Origin: Pelomonas sp. Root1444
GTDB lineage: Bacteria; Pseudomonadota; Gammaproteobacteria; Burkholderiales; Burkholderiaceae_C
Reading direction: 5' to 3'
Length of the DNA: 64,000 nt
NCBI RefSeq assembly: GCF_001426885.1
Contig: NZ_LMFP01000001.1
Location: 352,211 to 416,210 of the forward strand
Shown here: positions 36,289 through 45,408 of the stretch, one piece after another
How the letters are laid out: each line of letters begins with the position of its first letter
How positions within the stretch are numbered: position 1 is the first letter of the stretch
Made by a program: the position numbers and the translations under genes
Notes under the pieces: model-generated
The model's database searches: none
What the model was told of the DNA's origin: nothing
What the model saw: only the letters and a program-made list of their open reading frames with translations

Positions 36289-39200
36289 ATGAACGACCCT
36301 CAACGTCGCAAGTTTCTTCAGTATTCCGCCGCCATTGGTGGCGGACTGCCCCTGGTCGGATGCGGCGGTGGCACCGCGCCCGAGGCCGCGAACACCGCGA
36401 TTGCCGCCGGCGCCGAGATCGCAGCCGCGCCGCCGCCGGTCCCCCCGGCACCGCCCCCACCCCCGCCCCCGCCGCCGGCTCCTCCTCCGGCTGCCGCGCC
36501 GCCCCCGGCTCCCGCCCCGGCGCCGATAGCCCAGGCGGTCGGTGCCACCCTCGGCCTCTACAACGGCGCGATGCAGTTCAGCCTGATCAGCAGCAAGACC
36601 CAGGCGAAGGCGCCGTTCTGCCTCGGTTTTGCCTTCCGCCGCGGTGACATCCCGGCGGGCAAGGGCGTCGGCTCCAGCCTCAGTGCGCTGCAGGTGGTGC
36701 CGCGCACCACCTGGCCCGACGGCTCCCTCAAGTTCGCGCAACTGGCGGGCGTGGTGGACGTGACGGCCAATTCGATGCTGACGGTGCGCCTGCGCCGCAT
36801 CGACGCCGAGGCCAAGACGGCCGCGGTGCTAGGCCTGGCCGACCTGAAGAAGACCGGTGTCACCGCCGAGATCGCCGCCGGTTCGTTCGGCACCGCCACG
36901 TTCGGCGCGGCCGAGTGGGACGCGCCGTTCGAGACCTGGGCCAGCGGCCCGCAGATGTCGTCCTGGATCTTCCGCAAGCCGGTGGGTAGCGATGCCCATC
37001 TGGTCGCCTGGCTGGAAGTGCGCCTGTTCGCGGGCGGCGCCGTCGAGGTGCTGCCGTGGGTCGAGAACGGTTACCTGATGGTCGCCGGGCCGACGAACAA
37101 GTCCGCCACCTACGCCTTCAAGCTGGGCGGCACCGAGCGCTGCTCGGTCGCCATCGACCTGCCGCACCACTGCCGCACGCCGCTCATCAACGGCACCGCG
37201 CTGTCTTACTGGCTGGGCGACGACCCTGGCGTGACGCCGCGGCACGACGTGGCGTACCTGCAGGCGACGGAACTGGTGCCGACCTACAGCGCGCGCGTGC
37301 CGGCCACCGCCGCCGTCGCGAAGGAACTTGCCACCAGCTTCAAGCCGCTGGACAAGGCCAATTTCAACTACCAGGGCGACTCCATGCCCGCCACCGGCTA
37401 CCAGCAGCCCATCGGCCTGCTGCCGGAGCACGACGTGCTGTACCTGACGTGCGACAGCCTCAACACCTACGGTGCCGTCGTGCGCAACGGCTATGCGGCG
37501 GGGCGCTACCCGCTGCATTACCGCGACGAAAAGACCCAGCGGCCGATACGCTTTTCGCAGTACCCCAACCTCGTGCTGCACGGTGACAGCCGGGTGAGTG
37601 ACGTGGGCGGGTCCACGCGCAGCCAGTACACGCCCAAGCCGACGGGAACCATGTCGCCGAAGTGGGACTGCGCCCACAGCCCCTCGGTGGGGTACATGGC
37701 CTATCTGCTGACGGGCCGCTGGTATTTCATGGAACAGGTGCAGTTCGCGGCGACGCTGGACTACCTCACCAAGGCCGACGAGAACATCATGCGCCGCGGC
37801 TCGCAGGGTCTGGTCCAGCCGTGCTTCGGCGGTTGGCAGACGCGAGCCTGCGCCTGGCAGTGGCGCACGCTGACCCAGGCCCTGAACATCACGCCCGACA
37901 ACGACACGGCGCTGCGACAGGAGTTCATCAACTGCGTCCAGTCCAATATCGAGAACTTCCACTCGGTCTATGTGGCGCAGCCGAACAACCCTTTCGGCTG
38001 GATCCAGCCCGGCGAGGGCTACACGAACGACATGCAGTTCGGCGCCTCCTGGCAGCAGGACTTCGTCACCGCCGCCTTCGGCTATTCGCTGGCCATGGGC
38101 CTGCCCATCCCGGACGCCGTCACAGCCAAGCACGACGCCTTCTTCCGCTGGAAGGCGCGCAGTGCCGTGATGCGCCTCGGGCCGGCTTCCGGCTTCTGGT
38201 ACGTCAACGCCGCGCAGTACACGGCGAGCATCTCGCCGGCGCGCTCGCCCGACTTCCAGGGCGGCAAGGGGCCGTGGTACGCCAACGATGCAGCCGTCTA
38301 CGCGGCCACCTATGCCAGCCAGCCGAGCTGGTTCGGCAATGTCGAAGGCACGTTGGCCGGAGAGATCCTGCCCGGCGACCGTGCGGCATGGGCCAACCTG
38401 ACCACCGCCCTGGCCTATGCGCTGCGCCATGGTGTCAACGGGGCCGTCGCCGCCCATCAGCGCCTGATCAAGGCGAGCAACTACCCGTCCCTGCGTGACG
38501 CCTTCAACAACGCGCCGGTCTGGTCCGTGGCGCCGACGCGCATCACGCCGGCCTGGATGGCGGACAAGCCGATCGGCCAATGGTTCGAGATCCCGGGCAC
38601 CTCGGGCGCGGGTGGCGCCGCGGTCGACGCCTACAGCGGCATGGCCATCAACGACCTCACCAGCGAGATCCTGATCGCTGCGGCAGGCGGTCATGGCGAT
38701 TCCTCCGACAACCGGGTGGTGTCCTTGAGCCTGGCATCGGACGCGCCGAGCTGGACGCTGCGCCTGGCGCCCAGCAAGGCCGTCGAGAAGGACGTTGCCT
38801 ACTACTCCGATGGCCTGCCCGCCTCGCGCCACCTGTACAGCTCGCTGCACTTCGTGCCGCAGGTCAACCGGCTGATGCTGTTCGGTGCCTATGCCACCTA
38901 TGGTTCCGCCTGGGCCTTCCCGACGATCGACAGCTTCAACCTGGACACCAACAAGTGGGACCCGGCCAAGACCTGGCCCGACGCACCGGGAAGCCACTAC
39001 GGCGCAGCGCAGATCCGCGGCACCGGCGAGATCGTCAGCACGTGGCTCAAGAAATGGTCGCCGGTGGATCGCAAGTGGACCGACCTTGCCACCAGCTCCA
39101 GTGGGGATTCCGCGCGCTGGCCAATGGCCTTCGACGCCCGCCGCAGCCAGATGTTCTGCCTGCAGTGGGGCGATGGGCAGGGCTTTGACCCGCAGCGCAT

Positions 39201-39564
39201 GGCAGCCAGCCGGGTGCCCGCAGCCGGCGGCCCGCAGACCTCGGTGAGCTTCAACCCGAGCAGCGCGCTGACGCAGTGGCAGGCCGAGAAGCCGATGTAT
39301 GCGGCGATGGACTATGACCCGGATAACGACCGGTTCCTGTTCACCGCGGGGCAGGGTGCGGCGGCGGGTCGCGTCTATGTCATCAAGCCCAACGACGGCA
39401 ACGTCTGGGACATGAGCGTGCTGGACGGTGGCAGCCTGAAGATCGCGCCGTCGCCCGACAACCTCAGCGGCATGCAGAACCGCCTGCGCTATGTGCCGGC
39501 GCTGCGTGGCTTCGTGATGCTGACCCGCGCCAGCGCCAACCTCTACTTCCTGCGCACGGCCTGA
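36289..39564 (+). CDS. Large Tat-exported lipoprotein, probable glycan-active multidomain protein
   Basis: A 1091-residue protein with a twin-arginine signal (PQRRKFLQYSAAIGGG) ending in a lipobox-like LVGC (Cys25), then a proline-rich linker of about 60 residues with long Pro runs. The first globular domain ('GFAFRRGDIPAGKG', 'TTWPDGSLKFAQL') recalls beta-sandwich modules of polysaccharide lyase-related proteins. A central all-helical region with many aromatics ('CAWQWRTLTQALNI', 'MQFGASWQQDFVTAAFGYSLAMG') looks like an alpha/alpha toroid. The C-terminal ~300 residues have kelch-like repeats ('YSGMAINDLTSEILIAAAGGHGDSSDN', 'HYGAAQIRGTGEIVS'). No exact family is recognised. It is probably a cell-surface polysaccharide-degrading or -binding protein. 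Confidence 0.65.
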   Translation: MNDPQRRKFLQYSAAIGGGLPLVGCGGGTAPEAANTAIAAGAEIAAAPPPVPPAPPPPPPPPPAPPPAAAPPPAPAPAPIAQAVGATLGLYNGAMQFSLISSKTQAKAPFCLGFAFRRGDIPAGKGVGSSLSALQVVPRTTWPDGSLKFAQLAGVVDVTANSMLTVRLRRIDAEAKTAAVLGLADLKKTGVTAEIAAGSFGTATFGAAEWDAPFETWASGPQMSSWIFRKPVGSDAHLVAWLEVRLFAGGAVEVLPWVENGYLMVAGPTNKSATYAFKLGGTERCSVAIDLPHHCRTPLINGTALSYWLGDDPGVTPRHDVAYLQATELVPTYSARVPATAAVAKELATSFKPLDKANFNYQGDSMPATGYQQPIGLLPEHDVLYLTCDSLNTYGAVVRNGYAAGRYPLHYRDEKTQRPIRFSQYPNLVLHGDSRVSDVGGSTRSQYTPKPTGTMSPKWDCAHSPSVGYMAYLLTGRWYFMEQVQFAATLDYLTKADENIMRRGSQGLVQPCFGGWQTRACAWQWRTLTQALNITPDNDTALRQEFINCVQSNIENFHSVYVAQPNNPFGWIQPGEGYTNDMQFGASWQQDFVTAAFGYSLAMGLPIPDAVTAKHDAFFRWKARSAVMRLGPASGFWYVNAAQYTASISPARSPDFQGGKGPWYANDAAVYAATYASQPSWFGNVEGTLAGEILPGDRAAWANLTTALAYALRHGVNGAVAAHQRLIKASNYPSLRDAFNNAPVWSVAPTRITPAWMADKPIGQWFEIPGTSGAGGAAVDAYSGMAINDLTSEILIAAAGGHGDSSDNRVVSLSLASDAPSWTLRLAPSKAVEKDVAYYSDGLPASRHLYSSLHFVPQVNRLMLFGAYATYGSAWAFPTIDSFNLDTNKWDPAKTWPDAPGSHYGAAQIRGTGEIVSTWLKKWSPVDRKWTDLATSSSGDSARWPMAFDARRSQMFCLQWGDGQGFDPQRMAASRVPAAGGPQTSVSFNPSSALTQWQAEKPMYAAMDYDPDNDRFLFTAGQGAAAGRVYVIKPNDGNVWDMSVLDGGSLKIAPSPDNLSGMQNRLRYVPALRGFVMLTRASANLYFLRTA

Positions 39565-39579
39565 CAGAATCGGTCCACG

Positions 39580-40464
39580 ATGTGGACCGACTTCCAACCG
39601 CTAACCATCCAGCGTGACGGCGTCACACTGTTTGCCCGCCAGGGCGGCCCGTCGGAATCCGGCAGGTCGCCCTTGCTGCTTTTGCACGGCCATCCGCAGA
39701 CCATGGCGATGTGGCACCGCGTGGCGCCCGAGCTGGCGCGCACACGCCGTGTCGTGCTGATGGACCTGCGCGGCTATGGCGACAGCGACCGGCCCGCGGC
39801 GGGCGAGGGCAGTGCGGCCTATGCCAAGCGCGAGATGGCGCTGGACGCCCTCGCGTTGATGCGGTCGCTGGGCCATGAACGGTTCGACCTGCTGGCCCAC
39901 GACCGCGGCGCGCGCGTGGCACACCGGCTGGCGCTGGACCATCCGCACGCCGTGGGCCGCCTGATGCTGCTGGACATTGCACCCACGCTGGCGATGTACG
40001 AAGGCACCACCGAGGCCTTCGCGCGCGCCTACTGGCACTGGTTCTTCCTGATCCAGCCCGCGCCGTTGCCCGAGCGCCTGATCGAAGCCGACCCCGTCGC
40101 CTACCTGCGCGACGGCATGGGCCGGCGGGGCGGCGGCTTCTTCACGCCCGAGGCTTGGGGCCAGTACGAGCGCAGCATCGCCCGGCCCGGCACGGCGGCG
40201 GCCATCTGTGCCGACTACCGCGCCAGCGCCGGCATCGACCTCGACCATGACCGCGCCGACCGAGACGCCGGCCGCCGCGTCACCCAGCCGCTGCGCGTGC
40301 TGTGGGGCGCGCAAGGCGTCGTCGGCCGCTGCTTCCAGCCGCTGCAGCTCTGGCAGGCCGCAGCGGAGGACGTCAGCGGCCGCGCCGTGGACAGCGGCCA
40401 CTACATCGCCGAGGAGGCGCCCGACGTGGTGCTGGCCGAGGCGCAGGGCTTCTTCGGCAACTGA
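39580..40464 (+). CDS. Alpha/beta hydrolase, probable haloacetate (fluoroacetate) dehalogenase
   Basis: A 294-residue alpha/beta-hydrolase that closely fits fluoroacetate dehalogenases, which replace the halogen of haloacetates with hydroxyl. The nucleophile elbow is 'LLAHDRGARVAHR' (Asp108 with Arg109 and Arg112, the carboxylate-binding pair). His153-Trp154 in 'YWHWFFL' is the halide-binding motif, at the same spacing from the Asp as in the known enzyme, and 'DSGHYIAEE' supplies the catalytic His. Epoxide hydrolases share the fold but lack the HW pair. It starts 15 bp after the large lipoprotein gene and ends 39 bp before metH. Confidence 0.82.
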   Translation: MWTDFQPLTIQRDGVTLFARQGGPSESGRSPLLLLHGHPQTMAMWHRVAPELARTRRVVLMDLRGYGDSDRPAAGEGSAAYAKREMALDALALMRSLGHERFDLLAHDRGARVAHRLALDHPHAVGRLMLLDIAPTLAMYEGTTEAFARAYWHWFFLIQPAPLPERLIEADPVAYLRDGMGRRGGGFFTPEAWGQYERSIARPGTAAAICADYRASAGIDLDHDRADRDAGRRVTQPLRVLWGAQGVVGRCFQPLQLWQAAAEDVSGRAVDSGHYIAEEAPDVVLAEAQGFFGN

Positions 40465-40503
40465 GAAGCGCAAGCCGGCCCGGCCTGCGAAAATCGCCGG
40501 ACC

Positions 40504-41556
40504 ATGAAGCCCATCGCCTACACCCGCGCCCAAGGCCTGCCGGCCCTGCTCCAGCAACGCATCGCCATCCTCGACGGCGCGATGGGCACCATGATCCAGC
40601 GCTACAAGCTGACCGAGGCCGACTACCGCGGCGAGCGCTTCAAGGACCACCCCAAGGACTTGAAGGGCAACAACGAGATGCTGATGTTCACGCGGCCCGA
40701 CGTGCTCAGCGAGATCCATGAGCAATACCTGGCCGCCGGTGCCGACCTCATCGAGACCAACACCTTCGGCGCCACCTCCGTCGCCCAGGAGGACTACGAC
40801 CTGGCCGAGCTGGCCTATGAGATGAACGTCGAGGCCGCCAAGCTGGCCCGCGCCGCCTGCGACAAGTACTCGACGCCGGACAAGCCGCGCTACGTCGCGG
40901 GGGCGCTGGGCCCCACGCCACGCACCGCGTCCATCAGCCCGGACGTGAACGACCCGGGCGCCCGCAACGTCGACTTCGATGCGCTGCGTACGGCCTATTA
41001 CGAGCAGGCCAAGGGGCTGCTCGACGGCGGCGCCGACCTCTTCCTCGTCGAGACCATCTTCGACACGCTCAACGCCAAGGCCGCCATCTTTGCGCTGGAC
41101 GAGCTGATGGAAGACACCGGCGAGCGCCTGCCCGTCATCATCTCCGGCACGGTGACCGACGCCTCGGGCCGCATCCTGTCCGGCCAGACGGTCACGGCCT
41201 TCTGGCACTCGGTGCGCCACGCCCGCCCCATCGCCATCGGCCTGAACTGCGCGCTGGGCGCCACGCTGATGCGCCCCTACATCGAGGAGTTGTCCAAGGT
41301 GGCGGGCGAGGTTGCGGTCAGTTGCTACCCCAACGCCGGCCTGCCCAACCCGATGAGCGACACCGGCTTCGACGAGACGCCGGACGTGACGGCGCGTCTG
41401 GTCGGCGAGTTCGCCAAGGCCGGCTTCCTGAACATCGCCGGCGGCTGCTGCGGCACGACGCCCGACCATATCGCGGCGATTGCCAAGGCCGTGTCGGCCT
41501 ACAAGCCGCGGGTGAGCGGGGAGAAGTTCTTTAGCGGCTTGCTGGCGGCGGCTTGA
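40504..41556 (+). CDS. metH: Cobalamin-dependent methionine synthase, homocysteine-binding (N-terminal) half
   Basis: A 350-residue homocysteine S-methyltransferase module corresponding to the first domain of MetH, ending before the folate domain. Seen: '[14 protein letters not shown]', '[16 protein letters not shown]', and the zinc-cysteine motifs 'GLNCALGA' and '[10 protein letters not shown]'. In many betaproteobacteria MetH is split, with a second gene carrying folate, cobalamin and activation domains directly after. Here the following genes are an ImmA/IrrE-DUF4411 module and the partner is not in the window, so the pair is separated. An intact two-gene unit may have been interrupted. 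Confidence 0.93.
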   Translation: MKPIAYTRAQGLPALLQQRIAILDGAMGTMIQRYKLTEADYRGERFKDHPKDLKGNNEMLMFTRPDVLSEIHEQYLAAGADLIETNTFGATSVAQEDYDLAELAYEMNVEAAKLARAACDKYSTPDKPRYVAGALGPTPRTASISPDVNDPGARNVDFDALRTAYYEQAKGLLDGGADLFLVETIFDTLNAKAAIFALDELMEDTGERLPVIISGTVTDASGRILSGQTVTAFWHSVRHARPIAIGLNCALGATLMRPYIEELSKVAGEVAVSCYPNAGLPNPMSDTGFDETPDVTARLVGEFAKAGFLNIAGGCCGTTPDHIAAIAKAVSAYKPRVSGEKFFSGLLAAA

Positions 41557-41716
41557 GGCGGGGGCTGTGTTTCGCCCGGCGCCGTTGAGCGTGGGGAGCG
41601 TCAGCCAGAGCTCAAATTGAACCGAGCGCTTATCTCATTGAGGTCGGGAGCCGCCGTCATGTGCTGCCTCCTAGGCGCAGTGCAGAAGTTCACCAATGAC
41701 TCCCTAGAATCAGCCA

Positions 41717-42859
41717 ATGGCCCACGCCCACGCTCTGATCAACCCGGCGATGCTCCGCTGGGCGCGTGGTCGCGTCGGTCTCGACGTGAACGAGGCGGCT
41801 CTTGCCGCCGGGGTGAAGCCCGAGCAGTTCCAGCGTTGGGAAGAAGGCGAAGCGCAGCCCACCTTTAGACAGGCTCAGCATGTCGCGAGCGCGCTGCATG
41901 CGCCGTTCGGCTACCTCTTCTTGCCGGCGGCGCCTGCCGATGAGCCCGCGCTGCCTGACCTGCGCACCGTGGGCGGCGCCCCTGCTGATCGGCCCAGTAT
42001 CAACCTCATGGAAACGGTCCAGCACGCCATGCAGCGGCAGGCCTGGTTCGCAGAGTACCTTCAGGAGCAAGGCAGCGAACCCTTGCCCTTTGTCGGCCGT
42101 TTCAACACGAACTCCAACCTGGCGCGGGTGGCCCAGGACATCCGCGATGTACTGGGTGTGGATGTCGAGCAGGGGCAGCGCAACTGGGAGACTTACTACC
42201 GCGAGTTGATCGAGGCGTCCGAGCGTGCCGGGGTGCTGGTGATGCGCAGCGGCATCGTGGGCAACAACACCCATCGCAAGCTCGACGTGAGCGAGTTCCG
42301 GGGCTTCGCGATCAGCCACCCGCTTGCGCCTGTTGTCTTCATCAACTCCTCCGATGCGCCGTCGGCGCGGCTGTTCACGCTGCTGCATGAGCTTGCCCAT
42401 GTCTGGATCGGTAGCAGCGGGATTTCCAACGTGACGCCTGGCAACACACGCCGTGAAGAGATCGCCTGCAATGGGATTGCCGGCGAGTTTCTTGCGCCGT
42501 CGGGTGTCTTTGCCGAGTTGTGGGCAACTGCCGCGCCAGACCTCGCCGCGCGTGTGGCCGAGCTTGCGCACCGATTCCATGTGAGCCGGTTTGTCGTCAT
42601 CCGTCGGGCCTTGGATATGGATCTTGTCGATCAAGCGACCTATTCGGCCTTCTACCGTGCGGAGCTTGATGCCTTCCGCACGGCTGAGGGCGGCGGTGGC
42701 AGCTTCTATCGGAATGCCGGGGCCAAGAACAGCGCCCGCTTCGCCCGAGCAGTCATCGCTGAAGCATTCAGCGGCCGCTTGCTGCTGCGCGATGCTGGCC
42801 GGCTGCTGGGGGTGCAGCCGTCGAAGATCCGTGACTTCGCAGGGCAGCTTGGCGCATGA
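41717..42859 (+). CDS. XRE-HTH / ImmA-IrrE metallopeptidase
   Basis: A 380-residue protein with an N-terminal helix-turn-helix ('LRWARGRVGLDVNEAALAAGVKPEQFQRWEEGEAQPTFRQ') and a C-terminal ImmA/IrrE-type zinc peptidase domain with HExxH at 224-228 ('LLHELAHVW'). Such COG2856 proteins are regulators that cleave repressors or act as antitoxin partners. The stop overlaps the start of a DUF4411 gene (ATGA), the arrangement of a toxin-antitoxin module in which this is the larger regulator. Lower GC and a freestanding position after the metH half suggest acquisition by transfer. Confidence 0.88.
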   Translation: MAHAHALINPAMLRWARGRVGLDVNEAALAAGVKPEQFQRWEEGEAQPTFRQAQHVASALHAPFGYLFLPAAPADEPALPDLRTVGGAPADRPSINLMETVQHAMQRQAWFAEYLQEQGSEPLPFVGRFNTNSNLARVAQDIRDVLGVDVEQGQRNWETYYRELIEASERAGVLVMRSGIVGNNTHRKLDVSEFRGFAISHPLAPVVFINSSDAPSARLFTLLHELAHVWIGSSGISNVTPGNTRREEIACNGIAGEFLAPSGVFAELWATAAPDLAARVAELAHRFHVSRFVVIRRALDMDLVDQATYSAFYRAELDAFRTAEGGGGSFYRNAGAKNSARFARAVIAEAFSGRLLLRDAGRLLGVQPSKIRDFAGQLGA

Positions 42860-43356
42860 CCTATTTGCTTGACGCCAACACGCTGATCGAAGCGAAGAAC
42901 CGCTACTACCGCATGACGGTTTGCCCGGCCTACTGGAGTTGGGTGCAGCGCAGCCATGTTGCCGGCATGGTGGCCAGCATCGAGCCCGTTGGCGCTGAAC
43001 TCAGGCGTGGCAACGACGAGCTTGCTGAATGGACCAAGAGCCAGGGCGGGCTTTTTCTGCCCGTCTCTGATGAAGCCACGCAACAGGCTTTTGCCCTGGT
43101 CGCTACGCATGTGGCCTCACAGGTGGCAACGATGAAGGCCGGAGCGCTTGAAGAGTTCCTGGATGGCGCCGACCCCTGGCTCATCGCCAAGGCGATCTCC
43201 ATACAGGAGGCCGTCATCGTGACCCACGAGCAGTTCAACCTGCAGATGAAGCGCAAGTACAGCATCCCTAACGTGTGCCAGCACTTTGGCATATCGTGGA
43301 TCGATACCTTCGAACTCCTCAGTCGAACGGATGCCAGGTTCGTCCTCGCTGACTAA
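42856..43356 (+). CDS. DUF4411 family protein (PIN-like, probable toxin)
   Basis: A 166-residue DUF4411 protein. PIN-like acidic residues are placed at 'YLLDANTLIEAKNRYY' (Asp6) and 'GADPWLIAKAISIQEAVIVTHE', as in PIN ribonucleases that cut RNA with divalent metal. Translation is coupled to the upstream ImmA/IrrE gene. Paired occurrence with COG2856 proteins is widespread and interpreted as type II toxin-antitoxin, though the activity of DUF4411 proteins is little tested. Confidence 0.82.
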   Translation: MTYLLDANTLIEAKNRYYRMTVCPAYWSWVQRSHVAGMVASIEPVGAELRRGNDELAEWTKSQGGLFLPVSDEATQQAFALVATHVASQVATMKAGALEEFLDGADPWLIAKAISIQEAVIVTHEQFNLQMKRKYSIPNVCQHFGISWIDTFELLSRTDARFVLAD

Positions 43357-43380
43357 CAGCACCCGCGGAAAGCAGTCAGT

Positions 43381-43403
43381 GCGCGCGGCGCTATGCCGCG
43401 CGC
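43381..43403. other. Perfect 9-bp GC hairpin after the ImmA/DUF4411 module
   Basis: GCGCGCGGC and GCCGCGCGC flank a GCTAT loop. There is no T-run, so it is not a canonical terminator, but it sits 25 bp beyond the DUF4411 stop and may help end transcription or mark the edge of the module. Confidence 0.4.
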
Positions 43404-43481
43404 GCGTGTGATCAGTCCGGCGCCCGGCGCGAAGCACTGACCCCCCTCGCTCCTCGCCAGAACGGCGCGGCCAGCGATGTG

Positions 43482-43531
43482 TTGACAAATGAATTCAAAC
43501 GAATACATTCGTGTTCGTTGGAACTCATTTG
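43482..43531 (+). promoter_or_regulatory. Promoter overlaid by nested inverted repeats (candidate operator) of the PspA-flotillin operon
   Basis: TTGACA (43482-43487) and TACATT (43504-43509), 16 bases apart, form a plausible sigma70 promoter. Over it lie two nested inverted repeats: CAAATGAATTC (43486-43496) with GAACTCATTTG (43521-43531), 10 of 11 matched, and inside them AACGAA (43498-43503) with TTCGTT (43514-43519). An innermost CGAAT-AC-ATTCG is also seen. The stretch is strikingly AT-rich for this genome. The arrangement implies repression, most simply by the first gene product. Confidence 0.65.
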
Positions 43532-43544
43532 AAGGCGGTGCCGC

Positions 43545-44051
43545 ATGGCGACGCAGACGATCACGATGGAGCCCTTGTCGGCTCGCATCCCCAGCGACCT
43601 CTATCTCTGGCTCGCGCAGCTGCAGGTGGACGGCGCCACGACGAACAGCGACAAGCTGCGCGTGCTGCTGGGGCAGCTCAAGCGCCAGCACGACGGCGCG
43701 TTCGACTACGTGGCCGCCCACGGCTGGGCGCGGGAGCTGACGCACCGGCTGCGCGAGGCGCTGGTGCGCATCGAGGGCAGCGAGGGCCGGCATTCCGAGG
43801 TGCTCAATCTGCTCGTCGAGCAGGTCACGACGTTGATGGCCCTGGTCATCAGCAGCGCGCCCACGACCGCAGACGAAGCAGCGAAGCTGGAGGACGCGCT
43901 GGTGCGCCGCGCCGCGCTGCTCGGCGAATCCCTGCTGCGCCAGGCCACGACCGGCGGCGCGCACGCCTTCGACCCGGAGGTGGTGAAGCGCCACCTCGGC
44001 CCCACCGTCGAGCTGGCCTCGACGCTCACCACCGTCAACCAAGGAGCCTGA
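43545..44051 (+). CDS. Putative ribbon-helix-helix-like regulator heading the PspA-flotillin operon
   Basis: A 168-residue protein. Its N-terminus, 'PLSARIPSDLYLWLAQLQVDGATTNSDKLRVLLGQL', has the strand-helix-helix look of ribbon-helix-helix DNA-binding proteins. The remaining ~120 residues are helical and unassigned. I cannot name a family. The position directly behind a promoter covered by nested palindromes suggests an autorepressor. The pspA-like gene follows after one base, so this protein may sense envelope state through its C-terminal helices. Confidence 0.6.
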   Translation: MATQTITMEPLSARIPSDLYLWLAQLQVDGATTNSDKLRVLLGQLKRQHDGAFDYVAAHGWARELTHRLREALVRIEGSEGRHSEVLNLLVEQVTTLMALVISSAPTTADEAAKLEDALVRRAALLGESLLRQATTGGAHAFDPEVVKRHLGPTVELASTLTTVNQGA

Positions 44052-44052
44052 C

Positions 44053-44721
44053 ATGGCCGATTCCCTGAAGACCCGCGTGGGCCGCGTGATCGCCGGCGGC
44101 GTGCATGCGCTGCTGGACAAGATCGAGGACCTGAACCCGCATGCCGCCATGGAGCAGGCCATCCGCGAGGCCGATGGCGTCATCGACGAGGTGCGCCATG
44201 AGCTGGGCACCGTCAGCGCCAACCGCCATCTTGCCCAGCAGCAGCACGCCAAGCTCAACCGCGGCCATGAGGAACTGCGTGACCAGATCGCCCAGGCGCT
44301 CAGCGCGCAGCGCGACGACCTGGCGCGCGCTGCCGTGTCGCGGCAGATCGACATCGAGGCGCAGATCCCCGTGCTGGAGACGACGCTGGCCGACCTGGCA
44401 CGCCAGGAGCAGGAGCTGCAGGGCTTTACTGCGGCGCTGTTGGCCAAGAAGCGCGAGATGCAGGAGGCGCTGGCCGAGTTCCGCAAGAGCCGCGCGGCCA
44501 CCGAGTCGGCCGCGCAGCCGGTGGGGCAGGCCAACGTCGAGCAGCGCCTGGGCAAGGTCGCCGACGCCTTCGACAAGATCTACCAGCGCCAGACGGGACT
44601 GGACGGTACGCAGCAGGCTGCCAGTCTGGAACAAGCCGCGCGCCTGAGCGAACTGGAGCAACTGGTGCGCGACCACAAGATCGCCGAGCGGATGGCTCAA
44701 ATCAAGGCAGGGCAAGCTTGA
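44053..44721 (+). CDS. PspA/IM30 (ESCRT-III-like) family protein
   Basis: A 222-residue, almost entirely helical PspA-family protein. Members polymerise on stressed inner membranes and maintain proton motive force. Seen: an N-terminal amphipathic start 'SLKTRVGRVIAGGVHALLDKIEDLNPHAAMEQAIREAD' and long heptad-rich coiled coils to the end. The Psp regulators PspF/PspB/PspC are not adjacent; instead it sits with YqiJ and flotillin, an envelope-stress arrangement seen in other bacteria. Confidence 0.85.
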   Translation: MADSLKTRVGRVIAGGVHALLDKIEDLNPHAAMEQAIREADGVIDEVRHELGTVSANRHLAQQQHAKLNRGHEELRDQIAQALSAQRDDLARAAVSRQIDIEAQIPVLETTLADLARQEQELQGFTAALLAKKREMQEALAEFRKSRAATESAAQPVGQANVEQRLGKVADAFDKIYQRQTGLDGTQQAASLEQAARLSELEQLVRDHKIAERMAQIKAGQA

Positions 44722-44767
44722 CAGGCCTGACACTCACGCCCGGCCGCAACTCCCAGGACTTGCTTCG

Positions 44768-45394
44768 ATGAACCTGTTCACCTCGCCCGAGACCTTGCCC
44801 TTCGGCGTCGCCGTGGCGCTGATCGTGGCCATCGCTTTGCTGGAAGGCCTGGGCATGCTGGTCGCGCTCAGCCCCAGCAACGTCATCGACGACCTGCTGC
44901 CGCATGCGGTTCCCGAGTCCGGCCTGGACCGCGTGCTCGGCTGGCTGCACCTGGGCCGCGTGCCGGCGCTGGTGTTGCTGCTGCTGTTCCTGCTGGGCTA
45001 CGCACTGTTCGGTTATGCGCTGCAGAAGGTGGCGTTCAACCTGCTCGGCGGCTTCCTGCCCGCCTGGCTGGCGGGGCTGCTGGCCGTGCCGCCGGGGCTG
45101 GCCACGGTGCGTGGCCTGGGCAGCCTGGTGGCGCACATCATTCCGCGCGACGAGAGCAGCGCCGTCAGCGAGCAGTCGCTGGTGGGCCGCTCAGGCGTCA
45201 TCAGCGGCGGGCAGGCGCGCCGTGGCCTGGCGGCGCAGGCGCGGGTGCGCGACGCCTTCGGGCGCACGCACTACCTGATGGTCGAGCCTGACCTGGACGA
45301 CGAAGTGTTCGAAGAAGGCGCGCAGATACTGATCGTGCGCAAGGCCGGGGCGTTCTATCGCTGCATCGCCAATCCGCATCCCAACCTGATCTGA
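44768..45394 (+). CDS. yqiJ: YqiJ-like membrane protein with OB-fold domain
   Basis: A 208-residue protein with three N-terminal membrane helices ('FGVAVALIVAIALLEGLGMLVAL', 'VPALVLLLLFLLGYALFGYAL', 'LAGLLAVPPGLATVRGLGSLV') and a C-terminal OB-fold-like domain ('GRSGVISGGQARRGLAAQARVRDAFGRTHYLMVEP'). This is the YqiJ/NfeD-like partner that is genetically linked to flotillins. It lies 14 bp before the flotillin gene. Confidence 0.87.
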   Translation: MNLFTSPETLPFGVAVALIVAIALLEGLGMLVALSPSNVIDDLLPHAVPESGLDRVLGWLHLGRVPALVLLLLFLLGYALFGYALQKVAFNLLGGFLPAWLAGLLAVPPGLATVRGLGSLVAHIIPRDESSAVSEQSLVGRSGVISGGQARRGLAAQARVRDAFGRTHYLMVEPDLDDEVFEEGAQILIVRKAGAFYRCIANPHPNLI

Positions 45395-45408
45395 GGGAGA
45401 CCCACAAC

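Noticed and set aside
36829..39597. Long minus-strand frame opposite the large Tat lipoprotein.
   Set aside because: Composition artefact; no motifs and no ribosome site.
43381..43403. GC hairpin as a canonical terminator.
   Set aside because: No T-run follows on either strand.
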